From: CAYJLW01 sp964370965
GTDB taxonomy: Bacteria > Actinomycetota > Acidimicrobiia > UBA2766
Length of the DNA stretch: 64,000 nucleotides
Direction of reading: 5' to 3'
Assembly: GCA_964370965.1 (NCBI GenBank)
Contig: CAYJLW010000011.1
Coordinates: 15,809 to 79,808 of the forward strand
The notes under the pieces were generated by a model. The model was not told the DNA's origin and did no database searches. It saw only the letters and a program-made list of their open reading frames with translations. This document shows positions 25,697 through 34,506 of this stretch, one piece after another (the stretch's first letter is position 1; each line of letters begins with the position of its first letter). The translations under genes were made by a program, and so were the position numbers.

Positions 25697-27820
25697 TCAG
25701 CCGGGAGCCTCCGCGGCCCCGCTGGCCGCGGCGCGGGGGCGCCGGCCGCCCAGGATGCGTTCGGTGATCGTCTCGGCCGGCACCGGGTGGCCCAGGAGGT
25801 AGCCCTGGGCGAGGTCGCAGCCGAGGTCGGCCAACATCGCAAGCTGCCTGTCGGTCTCGACGCCCTCTGCCACGGTGACGAGGCCGAGGCTCTGGGCGAG
25901 ACCGCAGACGGCCTTCACGACGGCGAGGTCCTGCGCGTCCTCCCCCAGGCCGTGGACGAAGGTGCGGTCGATCTTGAGCGCGTCGACCGGGAAGTCCACC
26001 AGCCGGCTGAGCGTCGAATAGCCCGTGCCGAAGTCGTCGATGGCGAGACGGAACCCGAGCGCCCGCAGCACGTGGAGGACGACACGCAGGTCCGCGGCAC
26101 CGTCGAAGACGCGGGTCTCGGTGACCTCCAGACACACCCGGGACGCGTCGATGCCGGTGCGGCGCAGGGCGGCGGACACGACGTCGGGGAAGTCCGGCTG
26201 GGCGAGCTGGTGGCCGGAGAGGTTCACGTACACCTCCGGGGGCCCGCCGGGGCCGGCGCGGTCCCACGCCCCGAGCTGCAGGCAGGCCTGCTCGAGCACC
26301 CAGGCACCGATGCTGGGCATGAGCCCGCACTCCTCGGTGAGCTCGATGAACGAAGCGGCCGCCAGCAGACCCTGGTCCGGATGGTCCCAGCGCAACAGCG
26401 CCTCCACGGCGCGCAGGCTGCCGTCCGCGATCTCGACGACGGGCTGGTAGAAGAGCCGGAGCTGGTCGCGCTCGAGTGCCTCGCGGAGGCCGAGCTCGGT
26501 CTCCTGACGGCGTACGAGCACCTCGTACATGTCCTCGTCGAAGACCCGGAGGCCGCCCTTGGCCCTCTTCGCGTGGTACATGGCGGCGTCCGCCCGGGAC
26601 ACGAGCTCCTCGGGCCTTTCGTGCGGGCCGGCGGCAAAGGCGAGGCCGACGCTGGCAGTGATCGTCATGTCCCGGCCGGCGACAGGGAAAGGTCGCGAGA
26701 ACGACTGGCGGGCACGCCCGGCAGCGGCGAAGCCGTCGTCGCGGTGGACGACGTCCTCGAGGAGCGCGACGTACTCGTCGCCGCCGAGGCGCGAAACGAC
26801 GACGTCGGGGCCGAGGGCGCGCGCGAGACGCCCCGCTACGGTCACGAGGAGCTGGTCGCCCACGGCGTGGCCGAAGCGGTCGTTGATCGGCTTGAAGCCG
26901 TCCACGTCCACGAAGACGACGGCGACGAGCCCCTCGCTGCGTTCGCTCCGGGCGAGTGCGTGACGAAGGTGCTCGAGGAACAGCACGCGGTTGGGGAGGT
27001 CGGTGAGCGGGTCGTGGGTAGCGCGGTGCTCGAGGCGCATCTCGGCCCGCTTCCGGTCGGTGACGTCCTGGATCTGGGCGTGGAGAGCGGCCGGGCGCCC
27101 GTCTGTGCGTTCCAGGCCGCAGACGCTGAGGCGGGCCCACACGACGCTCCCGTCACTGTGCACGAGGCGTTGCTCCCGCTCGAAGCAGGAAGCCGCCCCG
27201 GCCGCCACGGCGTGGAGTTGGGCGAGGACGTTCGGGGTGTCCTCGTCGTGGGAGACGTCGGAGAGCGACAGCTTGGCGAGCTCGGCGGCGTTGTCGCCGA
27301 GCATGGCGCCGAGGGCGGGGTTCACATCCAGGAACCGGCCCCCCGGGTCCATGAGCGCCATGCCGATGGGTGACGCCTCGAAGCCGTTCCGGAAGCGCTC
27401 TTCACTGGCGCGCAGCGCCGCCCGGGCCGCCCGGTGGGAGCGTCGCGTGGACGCCTCGCGCAGCTCCCGCTCGACGGCGGGGGCGAGGCGGCCGATGTCG
27501 TCCTTCATGACGTAGTCGCGGGCACCGCCGCGCATCATGGCGACGGCCTTCTCCTCGCCGATCGCCCCGGAGACCACGATGAAGGGCGCGTCGACACCGC
27601 GGTCGCGGACCATCCGGAGAGCGTGCTCGGCGTCGAAGCCGGGCAGGTGGTAGTCGGCGAGGATGACGTCCCAGTCCTGCCCCAGCGCCTCGGCGAAGGC
27701 GGCACCGGTCTCCACCCGCCGGGACCGGGGCTCGAAACCGCCCCGGCGAAGCTCCCGCAGGCTGAGCTCGGCGTCGGCCTCGACGTCCTCGAGCACGAGC
27801 ACGCGCAGCGGGGTGGGCAT
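25697..27820 (-). CDS. Response regulator with PAS, GGDEF and EAL domains (c-di-GMP turnover)
   Basis: A 707-residue protein. REC (about 5-120) has the acidic pocket LEDVEAD, phospho-acceptor Asp in VILADYHLP and Lys in YVMKDD. PAS follows (about 145-255, MALMDPGGRFLDVNPALG). GGDEF (about 265-425) has the variant RLGGDEYVALLE and lacks a recognisable RxxD inhibition site. EAL (about 440-690) keeps EALLRW, NLSG, LEVTE, DDFGTGYSTL, KIDRTF and EGVET, so it should be an active phosphodiesterase. The ATG at 27820 overlaps the stop of the preceding REC gene. It is the output of the kinase operon that starts at 30308. Confidence 0.95.
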   Translation of the reverse strand: MPTPLRVLVLEDVEADAELSLRELRRGGFEPRSRRVETGAAFAEALGQDWDVILADYHLPGFDAEHALRMVRDRGVDAPFIVVSGAIGEEKAVAMMRGGARDYVMKDDIGRLAPAVERELREASTRRSHRAARAALRASEERFRNGFEASPIGMALMDPGGRFLDVNPALGAMLGDNAAELAKLSLSDVSHDEDTPNVLAQLHAVAAGAASCFEREQRLVHSDGSVVWARLSVCGLERTDGRPAALHAQIQDVTDRKRAEMRLEHRATHDPLTDLPNRVLFLEHLRHALARSERSEGLVAVVFVDVDGFKPINDRFGHAVGDQLLVTVAGRLARALGPDVVVSRLGGDEYVALLEDVVHRDDGFAAAGRARQSFSRPFPVAGRDMTITASVGLAFAAGPHERPEELVSRADAAMYHAKRAKGGLRVFDEDMYEVLVRRQETELGLREALERDQLRLFYQPVVEIADGSLRAVEALLRWDHPDQGLLAAASFIELTEECGLMPSIGAWVLEQACLQLGAWDRAGPGGPPEVYVNLSGHQLAQPDFPDVVSAALRRTGIDASRVCLEVTETRVFDGAADLRVVLHVLRALGFRLAIDDFGTGYSTLSRLVDFPVDALKIDRTFVHGLGEDAQDLAVVKAVCGLAQSLGLVTVAEGVETDRQLAMLADLGCDLAQGYLLGHPVPAETITERILGGRRPRAAASGAAEAPG

Positions 27821-28263
27821 CACGTGCCTCCCTGTGCGGGGGGTGGCTCGTTCACCAGGCACCAGTACAGGCCGAGGTCACGCACGACGTCCTCGAAGCG
27901 GGGGAACTCCACGGGCTTACGCACGAAGCTGTTCACTCCGAGGTCGTAGCTGCGGGCGACGTCGTTCTCCTCGTCCGAGGAGGTGAGGACCACGACCGGC
28001 ACGCGCCTCGTGCGCTCGTCCTCGCGGATGCGCCGGAGTACCTCGAGGCCGCCGACCTTGGGGAGCTTGAGGTCGAGGAGGACGACCACAGGCAGGTCCG
28101 CAGGATCGCGTCCGGCATGGGTGCCGGCGCCGAACATGTAGTCGAGCGCCTCGACACCGTCCCTGGTGACCACGACGTCGTTGGCCACGTTGTTCTTGGC
28201 CATCGCCCGCAGGGTCAGGAACTCGTCGTCGGGGTCGTCCTCCACCAAGAGGATCTCATTCAC
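27820..28263 (-). CDS. Single-domain response regulator (Rcp1-like)
   Basis: A 147-residue stand-alone receiver. Acidic pocket ILLVEDDPDDEFL, phospho-acceptor Asp in VVLLDLKLPKVGG, Thr in VVLTSSDEEND and Lys in FVRKPVEF are all present. The long loop before the Asp and the FPRFEDVVRDLGLYW end match the receivers paired with phytochrome-type kinases. The GTG start overlaps the kinase stop (GTGA) and its stop overlaps the next start (TGATG). It probably shuttles phosphate between the kinase and its targets. Confidence 0.95.
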   Translation of the reverse strand: MNEILLVEDDPDDEFLTLRAMAKNNVANDVVVTRDGVEALDYMFGAGTHAGRDPADLPVVVLLDLKLPKVGGLEVLRRIREDERTRRVPVVVLTSSDEENDVARSYDLGVNSFVRKPVEFPRFEDVVRDLGLYWCLVNEPPPAQGGT

Positions 28264-30308
28264 CCGGGCCCCCCTTCCGGACACGGCAACTCGAAGCTGA
28301 ACACGGCGCCCTTTCCCGGAGCCCCCTCGGCCCGGATGCGGCCCCCGTGACGGCGCACGACCCGCTGCGCCGTGGCGAGACCGATGCCGGTGCCGGAGAA
28401 CTCGGCCTCGGTGTGCAACCGCTCGAAAGCCCGGAAGAGCTTCCCCGCGTACGCCATGTCGAAGCCGACTCCGTCGTCGCGCACTTGCAGGTGCATCATC
28501 CCATCTCGGCACTCGCCCGTGAAGGCGATATGCGCCACGGGCCGCTCGCGGGTGAACTTCCAGGCGTTGCCGAGGAGGTTCTCGAGGAGCTGGCGGAGAA
28601 GGCCCGGGTCCCCCACCACGACGAGGTCGGGCGTGATCTCGACCTCGACCGCCCTCTCGGGCTCCGCCTCCCGCAGGGCCCCGACCACCTCGGCGGCGAC
28701 CTCGCTGAGGTCGAAGGTCGCGTGGGCGAGGTCGGCGCGCCCCACGCGGGAGAGGCGCAGGAGGTCGTCGATGAGCCGGCCCATGCGGGCGGCGGCGACG
28801 GAGATCCGTTCCGCGTAGCCGGCGGCCTCCGCCGGGAGTGCGGGGCCGGCCTCCTCGACGAGGGCCCGGCTGAAGCCGTCCATCGCCCGCAGCGGCGCCC
28901 GGAGGTCGTGGGACACCGAGTAGGCGAAGGACTCGAGCTCCTCGTTCGCCTCCTTCATGCGCAGGTTGGCGACCTCCAGCTCGGCCGTGCGCACCGCCAC
29001 GCGGAGCTCGAGCTCGGCGTTGAGCTCGTGTACCCGGCGTTCGGCGGCGCGGCGCTCGGTGACGTCGCGGTCGACGCTCACATATCCGATCGTGGAGCCG
29101 TCGTCGGGATCCTGGAGAGACATGAGCGTGGACTCGACCTCGATCGTGCCACCCCCGGGGAGGTGGAGCGTGAGGTCGTGGGTGCCCTCCCCCAGGGCGA
29201 GGGCGTCGACCCGCTCGGCCCAGCCGCCGTTGCCGAACTCGCCGGGGAGGACCTCCGACGCCGGCCGGCCCATGGCCTCGCCCGCCGTGCGTCCGTAGAA
29301 CTTCTCCGCCTCCCGGTTCCAGGCCGTGACGACGAAGTCGGCGTCGGTGGCGACGACGGCGTCGCTCACGTTGTCGAGCACGTACGCCTGATGGCGCACC
29401 TGCGCCTGCGTCTCCGCCTCGCGGACGTCGCCGCGCTGCAGGGAGACGACGCCGGAGAGCACGGCGGCGCCCACGAGCACGGTGGCCGCGGAGACCATGA
29501 GGGCGAGGCCGACCTCGAAGCCGTACAGCCCGGCCTTCTCGCCGAGCAGGCGGAGCCAGCCGAGGAGCGCTGGGAGCACGACGACGACAGGCACGAGGCG
29601 GCGGGCGAGGCGACCGGCGCGGGAGTCCCCCAGCATGACGCCCACGACCCCGCGACCGGGTCGGGCGGCGAGCACGGCGAGGCCGAGGAGGAACAGGGCG
29701 GCGGCGGTGTTGAATGCCATGCCCGTGTACGACACGGGGTCGGCGGCCTCCCCGGCCCCGTAGGCGAAGCCGACGAGGCGCACGAACGCCAGCGTGGCTG
29801 CAGCACCGGCCAGGACGGTCGCCGGGTACGGGCCCCTGCTGGGCCGCACGTCCAGGAGGGCGAGGGCAAGGCCCACGAGCACGAATCCCGCAGCGGTCAC
29901 GGGCGCCATGCGCCCCGGGTGGGACGTCGCCAGGGACTCGGCGGGCTCGCTGAAGACGAGCTCGTCGATGCCGAGGTTCCACCCGAACAGGTACTCGAGG
30001 AGGGTGAGAGCCCCGATGGTGGCCGCGACCGCGGCGAGGGCACGCCCCGCCGCGCGGACACGTCCGGAGGCCCGTTCGCCGGCGAGGAGGCCGAAGGAGG
30101 CGGCGCCCAGGCAGAGCGCCAGGGCCGTGTTCGGCTTCATCGTGACCTGGCCCGGCACCACGGACTTCAGAGCGTCCAGGGAGAGCGCCCACCCGGCGAG
30201 GCCGGCGAGGCCGATCGCCCCCACCACGGCCGCCAGGACACGGGAGACGCCCACCGCCCCCTTCTGCACCGCTGACCGGTCCTTGACTCCGCCCCGGAGA
30301 ACACTCAC
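28260..30308 (-). CDS. Membrane-bound PAS sensor histidine kinase
   Basis: About 682 residues. Eight hydrophobic helices fill roughly residues 20-290 (for example VLAAVVGAIGLAGLAGWAL and ALMVSAATVLVGAAVLSGVV), forming an unnamed membrane sensor. A PAS domain (YVLDNVSDAVVATDADFVVTAWN) and a coiled coil follow. The H box is SYSVSHDLRAPLRAM; the ATPase domain has LLENLLGNAWKFT (N box), DDGVGFDM (G1) and GTGIGLA (G2). The GTG at 30308 follows GAAAGGCGG; an ATG at 30395 is an alternative but adds a low-complexity tail. First gene of a three-gene overlapping operon. Confidence 0.92.
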   Translation of the reverse strand: MSVLRGGVKDRSAVQKGAVGVSRVLAAVVGAIGLAGLAGWALSLDALKSVVPGQVTMKPNTALALCLGAASFGLLAGERASGRVRAAGRALAAVAATIGALTLLEYLFGWNLGIDELVFSEPAESLATSHPGRMAPVTAAGFVLVGLALALLDVRPSRGPYPATVLAGAAATLAFVRLVGFAYGAGEAADPVSYTGMAFNTAAALFLLGLAVLAARPGRGVVGVMLGDSRAGRLARRLVPVVVVLPALLGWLRLLGEKAGLYGFEVGLALMVSAATVLVGAAVLSGVVSLQRGDVREAETQAQVRHQAYVLDNVSDAVVATDADFVVTAWNREAEKFYGRTAGEAMGRPASEVLPGEFGNGGWAERVDALALGEGTHDLTLHLPGGGTIEVESTLMSLQDPDDGSTIGYVSVDRDVTERRAAERRVHELNAELELRVAVRTAELEVANLRMKEANEELESFAYSVSHDLRAPLRAMDGFSRALVEEAGPALPAEAAGYAERISVAAARMGRLIDDLLRLSRVGRADLAHATFDLSEVAAEVVGALREAEPERAVEVEITPDLVVVGDPGLLRQLLENLLGNAWKFTRERPVAHIAFTGECRDGMMHLQVRDDGVGFDMAYAGKLFRAFERLHTEAEFSGTGIGLATAQRVVRRHGGRIRAEGAPGKGAVFSFELPCPEGGPG

Positions 30309-30421
30309 CGGGCCGCCTTTCTCTGTGCCCCTGCTCTCCGCGGACGGCCCACCGCAGGGAGGTCCCCCGATTCTTGCACAACTTCGCAGGAGCATTGACT
30401 CCGAGTGGCGCGGCGCACGCG

Positions 30422-31297
30422 TCAGGTGGTCGCGTCGAAGGTGGGGGCCACCTTGCCGTTGCCCGGCCCCAAGATGCCCGCCGCCACGGGGTCCTCGACG
30501 AGGCGCTGGAAGTCCGCCAGCGCATGCTGGGCGTAGAGGCCGTCCTCCACACGCTCGTCATAGCTGAAACGCAGCACGGCCGTGCGCCGGGGGACGACGC
30601 TGCCCTCGACGACCACGGGTTCCTCGTGCGAACGCCCGATCACGCAGAAGACCGGGATGTTGCCGTACTCGTAGAGGTGGTGGAAGGCGGCGTCCATCCT
30701 GAGGCTGCCCAGGTTGGCGATCATCACGCTGGCGAACATCGGGTCGTTCTCGATGAAGACCCGGGGCAGGAGACCGAGCGCGTCGGCGAGACGTTCCAGG
30801 GCGAGGAACACCCGGAGGCCGAGGCCGGGGAGGCGCAGGAGGACGTCGAGCTCCTTGTCGGTCGTGCTCTCCGCGTCGGAGCGGCCCACGCGGAGGTCGC
30901 CCCACATGTCCGCGACCATGTTCTCGAAGGCCTGGGCAGGGTCGAATCGCCGCTTCAGGACGACAAGGGGTGAGCCTTCGGCGAGGACCTTCTTCGCCGC
31001 GTAGGAGACCCAGATGCCGTCGCGCTGGTAGATGCGGCCGCCGGCGACGAAGCGGTTCAGGTTCGGGCGCTCCGCCAGCGTGCGGACTATCCCCCACGTG
31101 ACCAGGTGAAAGAGAGTGATCTTCGTGTCCGGGTGAGCGGCGTTGAACTGCTCCACGAACGCCTCGGTGCGGGTGAGGTCGACATGCTGCTCGAAGTAGA
31201 CGGCGGACTCGTTCCGGCCCCGCATGAGGTAAGGCATGATCCGCCGGTACGGGGCGACGTCGTCGACGAGCCGTCCGTCAGGGCGCTTCGTGAACAT
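30422..31297 (-). CDS. 2-oxoacid dehydrogenase acyltransferase (E2)-like protein with altered catalytic motif
   Basis: A 291-residue stand-alone relative of the E2 catalytic domain, without lipoyl or peripheral-subunit-binding domains. It begins FTKRPDGRLVDDVAPYRRIMPYLMRGRNESAVYFEQHVDLTRTEAFV and carries the NLGSL and GRSHEEPVVVEG strands. The active-site motif DHRVxDG reads DERVEDG here, so the catalytic His is replaced by Glu; normal acyltransfer is doubtful. The ATG is 10 bases downstream of the mnmA stop, and the TAGCCT -10 box includes that stop codon. Function unknown; CAT-fold proteins of this type occur in lipid-related clusters. Confidence 0.82.
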   Translation of the reverse strand: MFTKRPDGRLVDDVAPYRRIMPYLMRGRNESAVYFEQHVDLTRTEAFVEQFNAAHPDTKITLFHLVTWGIVRTLAERPNLNRFVAGGRIYQRDGIWVSYAAKKVLAEGSPLVVLKRRFDPAQAFENMVADMWGDLRVGRSDAESTTDKELDVLLRLPGLGLRVFLALERLADALGLLPRVFIENDPMFASVMIANLGSLRMDAAFHHLYEYGNIPVFCVIGRSHEEPVVVEGSVVPRRTAVLRFSYDERVEDGLYAQHALADFQRLVEDPVAAGILGPGNGKVAPTFDATT

Positions 31298-31303
31298 GCC
31301 GAG

Positions 31304-31309
31304 AGGCTA
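31304..31309 (-). promoter_or_regulatory. -10 box TAGCCT overlapping the mnmA stop codon
   Basis: Six-base spacer to the ATG at 31297. Its first three bases are the TAG stop of mnmA, so the E2-like gene can be transcribed separately and without leader. Confidence 0.5.
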
Positions 31310-32395
31310 CAAGAGCTGCAGCCGATCCGTGGGAGGAGCGAGGTCGACGTGGACGATCTCGCCGCCCGCCACGACCTCGTCGCCCTCGTAGAAGGCGGCG
31401 AACTGGCCGGGGGCGGCGACCTCGGCGGGTACCTCGAAGCCGACCTCGACGCCGTCGCCGGCGGCGCGGCAACGGGCCCGGACGGCGGCGCCGTGGGCCC
31501 GGGTCTGGACGTGGGCGCCGAACACACCGCCGGGGGCCGGCCGGCGCAGCCACGTCACGGCGCCCACCCGGAGACCGGCGGTGCGGGGCGGCGCCGCGGT
31601 CACGGTCACCGTGTTCGCGACGACGTCGACGCTGCGGACGTAGGCCCGCGCCCCCAGGGCGACACCGACGCCGCGGCGCTGTCCCAGCGTGTACAGCGGC
31701 GCCCCCCGGTGGCGGCCCACCAAGGCGCCCTCGCCGTCGAGGACGGGTCCGGGCGCGAGGCCGAGGCGCCTGCCGAGGAACTTCTCCCGGCCGGCGGGCA
31801 GGAAGCAGGCCTCCATGGACTCCGCCTTGGCCGCCGTGCGCAGGCCGAGGCGGCCGGCCACCGCGCGCACGTCCGCCTTGGTGAGCTCACCCACCGGCAG
31901 GAGCGTGCGGGCGAGGACGTCGTGGGGCAGGCAGGCGAGGACGTAGCTCTGGTCCTTCGCCATGTCCCGCCCCCGGAGCAGCCGGCCGCCCTCCAGGCGG
32001 GCGTGGTGGCCGGTGGCGACGGCGTCGATGCCGAGGGCGTCCGCCCGGGCGAGGATCTCGGTGAACTTCACCCGCCGGTTGCATTCCACGCACGGGTTCG
32101 GCGTGCGGCCGGCCGCGTGGGCCGCCACGTAGGGCGCCACGACCCCGGCGGCGAACTCCTCGCTGAGGTCGAGGACGTAGCACGGGATCCCGAGGCGGCC
32201 GGCGACGGCGCGGGCGTCGTCGGCGTCGGCCACGGTGCAGCACCCCCGGTCGCTCCCCCCGGCTGCGGGCGCGTCGTGGAGCTTCAAGGTGACGCCGACG
32301 ACCTCGTGACCGGCCTCCACGAGGAGCGCGGAGGCGACCGAGGAGTCCACTCCCCCCGACATGGCAACGAGCACAGAACGCCGCGCCGGCGTCAC
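31307..32395 (-). CDS. mnmA: tRNA-specific 2-thiouridylase
   Basis: A 362-residue enzyme that puts sulfur on U34 of Lys, Glu and Gln tRNAs. The PP-loop is VLVAMSGGVDSSVAS; the two catalytic cysteines are in TPNPCVECNRRVKF and in ESMEACFLPAG; TGHHAR and KDQSYVLACL are family blocks. The usual SQDxCF near the second Cys is SMEACF here, a mild variation. A GTG start at 32395 overlaps the cysteine desulfurase stop (GTGA), which fits a sulfur-relay operon. Confidence 0.96.
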   Translation of the reverse strand: MTPARRSVLVAMSGGVDSSVASALLVEAGHEVVGVTLKLHDAPAAGGSDRGCCTVADADDARAVAGRLGIPCYVLDLSEEFAAGVVAPYVAAHAAGRTPNPCVECNRRVKFTEILARADALGIDAVATGHHARLEGGRLLRGRDMAKDQSYVLACLPHDVLARTLLPVGELTKADVRAVAGRLGLRTAAKAESMEACFLPAGREKFLGRRLGLAPGPVLDGEGALVGRHRGAPLYTLGQRRGVGVALGARAYVRSVDVVANTVTVTAAPPRTAGLRVGAVTWLRRPAPGGVFGAHVQTRAHGAAVRARCRAAGDGVEVGFEVPAEVAAPGQFAAFYEGDEVVAGGEIVHVDLAPPTDRLQLL

Positions 32396-33495
32396 CGCAG
32401 CCTCTTCACGACGTCCGTGACGACGTCGAGGGCGCGCTCGACGTCGGCGACGGTCGTCGTCCAACCCAGGCTGAAGCGCAACGCCCCCTCCCCGGGGGCG
32501 CCCATGGCGGCGAGGACGCCGCTCGCCTTCAGCGCCCCCGACGCGCAGGACGACCCGGAGGAGACCGCCAGACCCGCCCGGTCACAGGCGATCACGGCGA
32601 GGTCGGCGGCGACACCGGCGACGCCCACGTGGCAGTGCGTGGGGAGGCGGAGGGCGCCCGCACCGTGGACCGTGACACCGTCGATCGCCGCGAGCAGCCC
32701 GGACTCGAGGCGGTCGCGGAGGCGCCCCACGGCCTCCCAGTCCGTGGCGGCCGCCGCTTCGAGGGCGGCGGCGAACGCGGCGGCACCCGCCGGATCGGGG
32801 GTACCCGCCCGGCGCTCCCGCTCCTGGCCCCCACCCCACAGGAGCGGCGTCACGTCGACGGCCTCACCGAGGAGGAGAGCCCCGGTGCCGATGGGGCCAC
32901 CCAGCTTGTGCGCCGTCACGGACGCCATCCCCACGCCGCTCCCCGCCATGTCGAGGGGGGCCTTGGCGAAGGACTGCACGGCGTCGCTGTGCAGGACGGC
33001 GTCCGGCGCCCGCTCCGCCACCACGGCGGCGACCTCGGAGAGGGGCTGGCGGACGCCGGTCTCGTTGTTCGCCGCCATCACCGAGACCATGGCCACGGGA
33101 GCGCCGCAGAGCAGTCGCTCCAGGGCGTCGAGGTCGACGACACCGCCGGCATCGACGGGTATCACCTCGCCCCCACCCCGCGCCGCCGGCACCGCCACCG
33201 CCGGATGCTCGACGGCGGAGTAGAGGACCCGGCCGGCGGCGAGACCCGACCCCACGGCCGTGTTGTCGGCCTCGGTACCCCCTGACGTGAACACGACCCC
33301 GCCGGGCGCCACGCCGGCGTGGCGGGCGACGACCTCGCGGGCAGCCTCGAGGGACGCCCGGGCCCGCTGCGCCGGGCCGTGGGCGCCTGTGGGGTTCGCG
33401 GGCCCCCCCGCCCAGACGCGCTCCATGGCCGCCCGGGCCTCGGGACGCAGCGCGGTCGAGGCGGCATGGTCGAGATAGACGCTCACGTGGGCCAT
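32392..33495 (-). CDS. Cysteine desulfurase (IscS/NifS type)
   Basis: A 367-residue PLP enzyme that takes sulfur from cysteine and supplies it to MnmA. It begins VYLDHAASTALRPEA; the PLP lysine is Lys197 in SVTAHKLGGP; the persulfide Cys317 is in SSGSSCASG; NNETGVRQPL and HSDAVQSFAK are typical. Overlap with mnmA argues for a dedicated tRNA-thiolation partner. Its ATG lies 3 bases from the start of the divergent gene at 33499, leaving no room for separate promoters between them. Confidence 0.96.
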   Translation of the reverse strand: MAHVSVYLDHAASTALRPEARAAMERVWAGGPANPTGAHGPAQRARASLEAAREVVARHAGVAPGGVVFTSGGTEADNTAVGSGLAAGRVLYSAVEHPAVAVPAARGGGEVIPVDAGGVVDLDALERLLCGAPVAMVSVMAANNETGVRQPLSEVAAVVAERAPDAVLHSDAVQSFAKAPLDMAGSGVGMASVTAHKLGGPIGTGALLLGEAVDVTPLLWGGGQERERRAGTPDPAGAAAFAAALEAAAATDWEAVGRLRDRLESGLLAAIDGVTVHGAGALRLPTHCHVGVAGVAADLAVIACDRAGLAVSSGSSCASGALKASGVLAAMGAPGEGALRFSLGWTTTVADVERALDVVTDVVKRLR

Positions 33496-33498
33496 GAT

Positions 33499-34506
33499 AT
33501 GGGGATGCGCTGGCGGGACGTCCCGGAGGACGTGCTAGACCTCCGGCCCCTGGGTGCGGTGGAGATCCTGGACGCCACCTGGCTCCTGTTCCTGCGCGCC
33601 CCCGGGCTCTTCCTGGGCACGGCCGCCGCGTTCGCGGTCGTCTCGGGCGCCGTGGGCTCCGTCCCCACCACCGCCCTGGGCGAAGGCCTCGACGGCCTCC
33701 TGAGCGTCACCCAGCTCGTCGTCGTCTGGCTCTGCCCCCTCTTCGCCGCCACCGCCCTCGCCGGGGCCGGAGCCGACGTCTGGCTGGGGCGGACAGCCGG
33801 CCTCGGCGCCGCCCTCGCCGCCCTGAGACGTCCCCACACGGTCCTCTGGGTCGGGCTCCTCTTCGCCCTCGTGTCCGCCCTCCCACTCGTGTTCAGCGTC
33901 TACTTCTCTCTTGCCCTCGTCGTCCTCGCCGCCGAGGGGGGCAGCGGACTGGGGGCGCTGGGCCGCTCCTTCGGCCTCCTCCGGGGTTCCTGGTGGCGGA
34001 CCCTCGCCGCCTACATCCTTGCCACACTCCTCATCGCGATCGCCGGCTGGCTGCCCGCCCTCGGCGCCGGCCTCCTCGTCGAGCTCCTCCCCGCCGGGGA
34101 GGCCCGGGACTTCCTCGACTCCGCCGTCCCGGCCTTCGTGGGCCTCACGGTGTCGGCCGCCATCGGCTTCCTCGTCCCCGTCGCCGTCTACGTGGACGCC
34201 CGCATCCGGCGCGAAGGCATGGACGTCACCCTGGTCCTGGACTCCCTGGACGGCCCCGGCACGGTGCCCGCCGGATCCGGCGTCGGCCCTGGCGTCGGCT
34301 CCGCGCCCGGCGACGCTCCCCGTGCCGGCGGGGCCCCACAGCCCCTGGCCACCCACACACGCGCCTGGTCGCCGTCGCCTCCTGGCGGGGACTCCGCCCC
34401 GCCCACGGACCCCCCCTTCCCCCACCGCGCGCCGCCCGAGGCGGCCGTACCGGGGGGCCAGAGCCGCCCCTCGCGCGGCCGGCCGCCGTCCGGAGGGACA
34501 CCGTGA
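33499..34506 (+). CDS. Polytopic membrane protein heading the MoxR/DUF58 cluster
   Basis: A 335-residue protein (or 333 from a second ATG at 33505). About six hydrophobic helices occupy residues 25-240 (for example APGLFLGTAAAFAVVSGAV and VGLTVSAAIGFLVPVAVYVDARIRREGMD); the last 90 residues are a Pro/Gly/Ser-rich disordered cytoplasmic tail. The helix pattern with RSFGLLRGSWWRTLAAYIL is seen in proteins next to DUF4129 genes; Rv3689 of M. tuberculosis, from memory, holds the same position. The stop overlaps the next GTG. Confidence 0.85.
   Translation: MGMRWRDVPEDVLDLRPLGAVEILDATWLLFLRAPGLFLGTAAAFAVVSGAVGSVPTTALGEGLDGLLSVTQLVVVWLCPLFAATALAGAGADVWLGRTAGLGAALAALRRPHTVLWVGLLFALVSALPLVFSVYFSLALVVLAAEGGSGLGALGRSFGLLRGSWWRTLAAYILATLLIAIAGWLPALGAGLLVELLPAGEARDFLDSAVPAFVGLTVSAAIGFLVPVAVYVDARIRREGMDVTLVLDSLDGPGTVPAGSGVGPGVGSAPGDAPRAGGAPQPLATHTRAWSPSPPGGDSAPPTDPPFPHRAPPEAAVPGGQSRPSRGRPPSGGTP

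Noticed and set aside
28347..30275. Plus-strand frame of 642 codons across the histidine kinase
   Set aside because: It is antisense to a kinase with complete H, N and G boxes; similar shadows lie over ligA (18993..20816) and the GGDEF-EAL gene.
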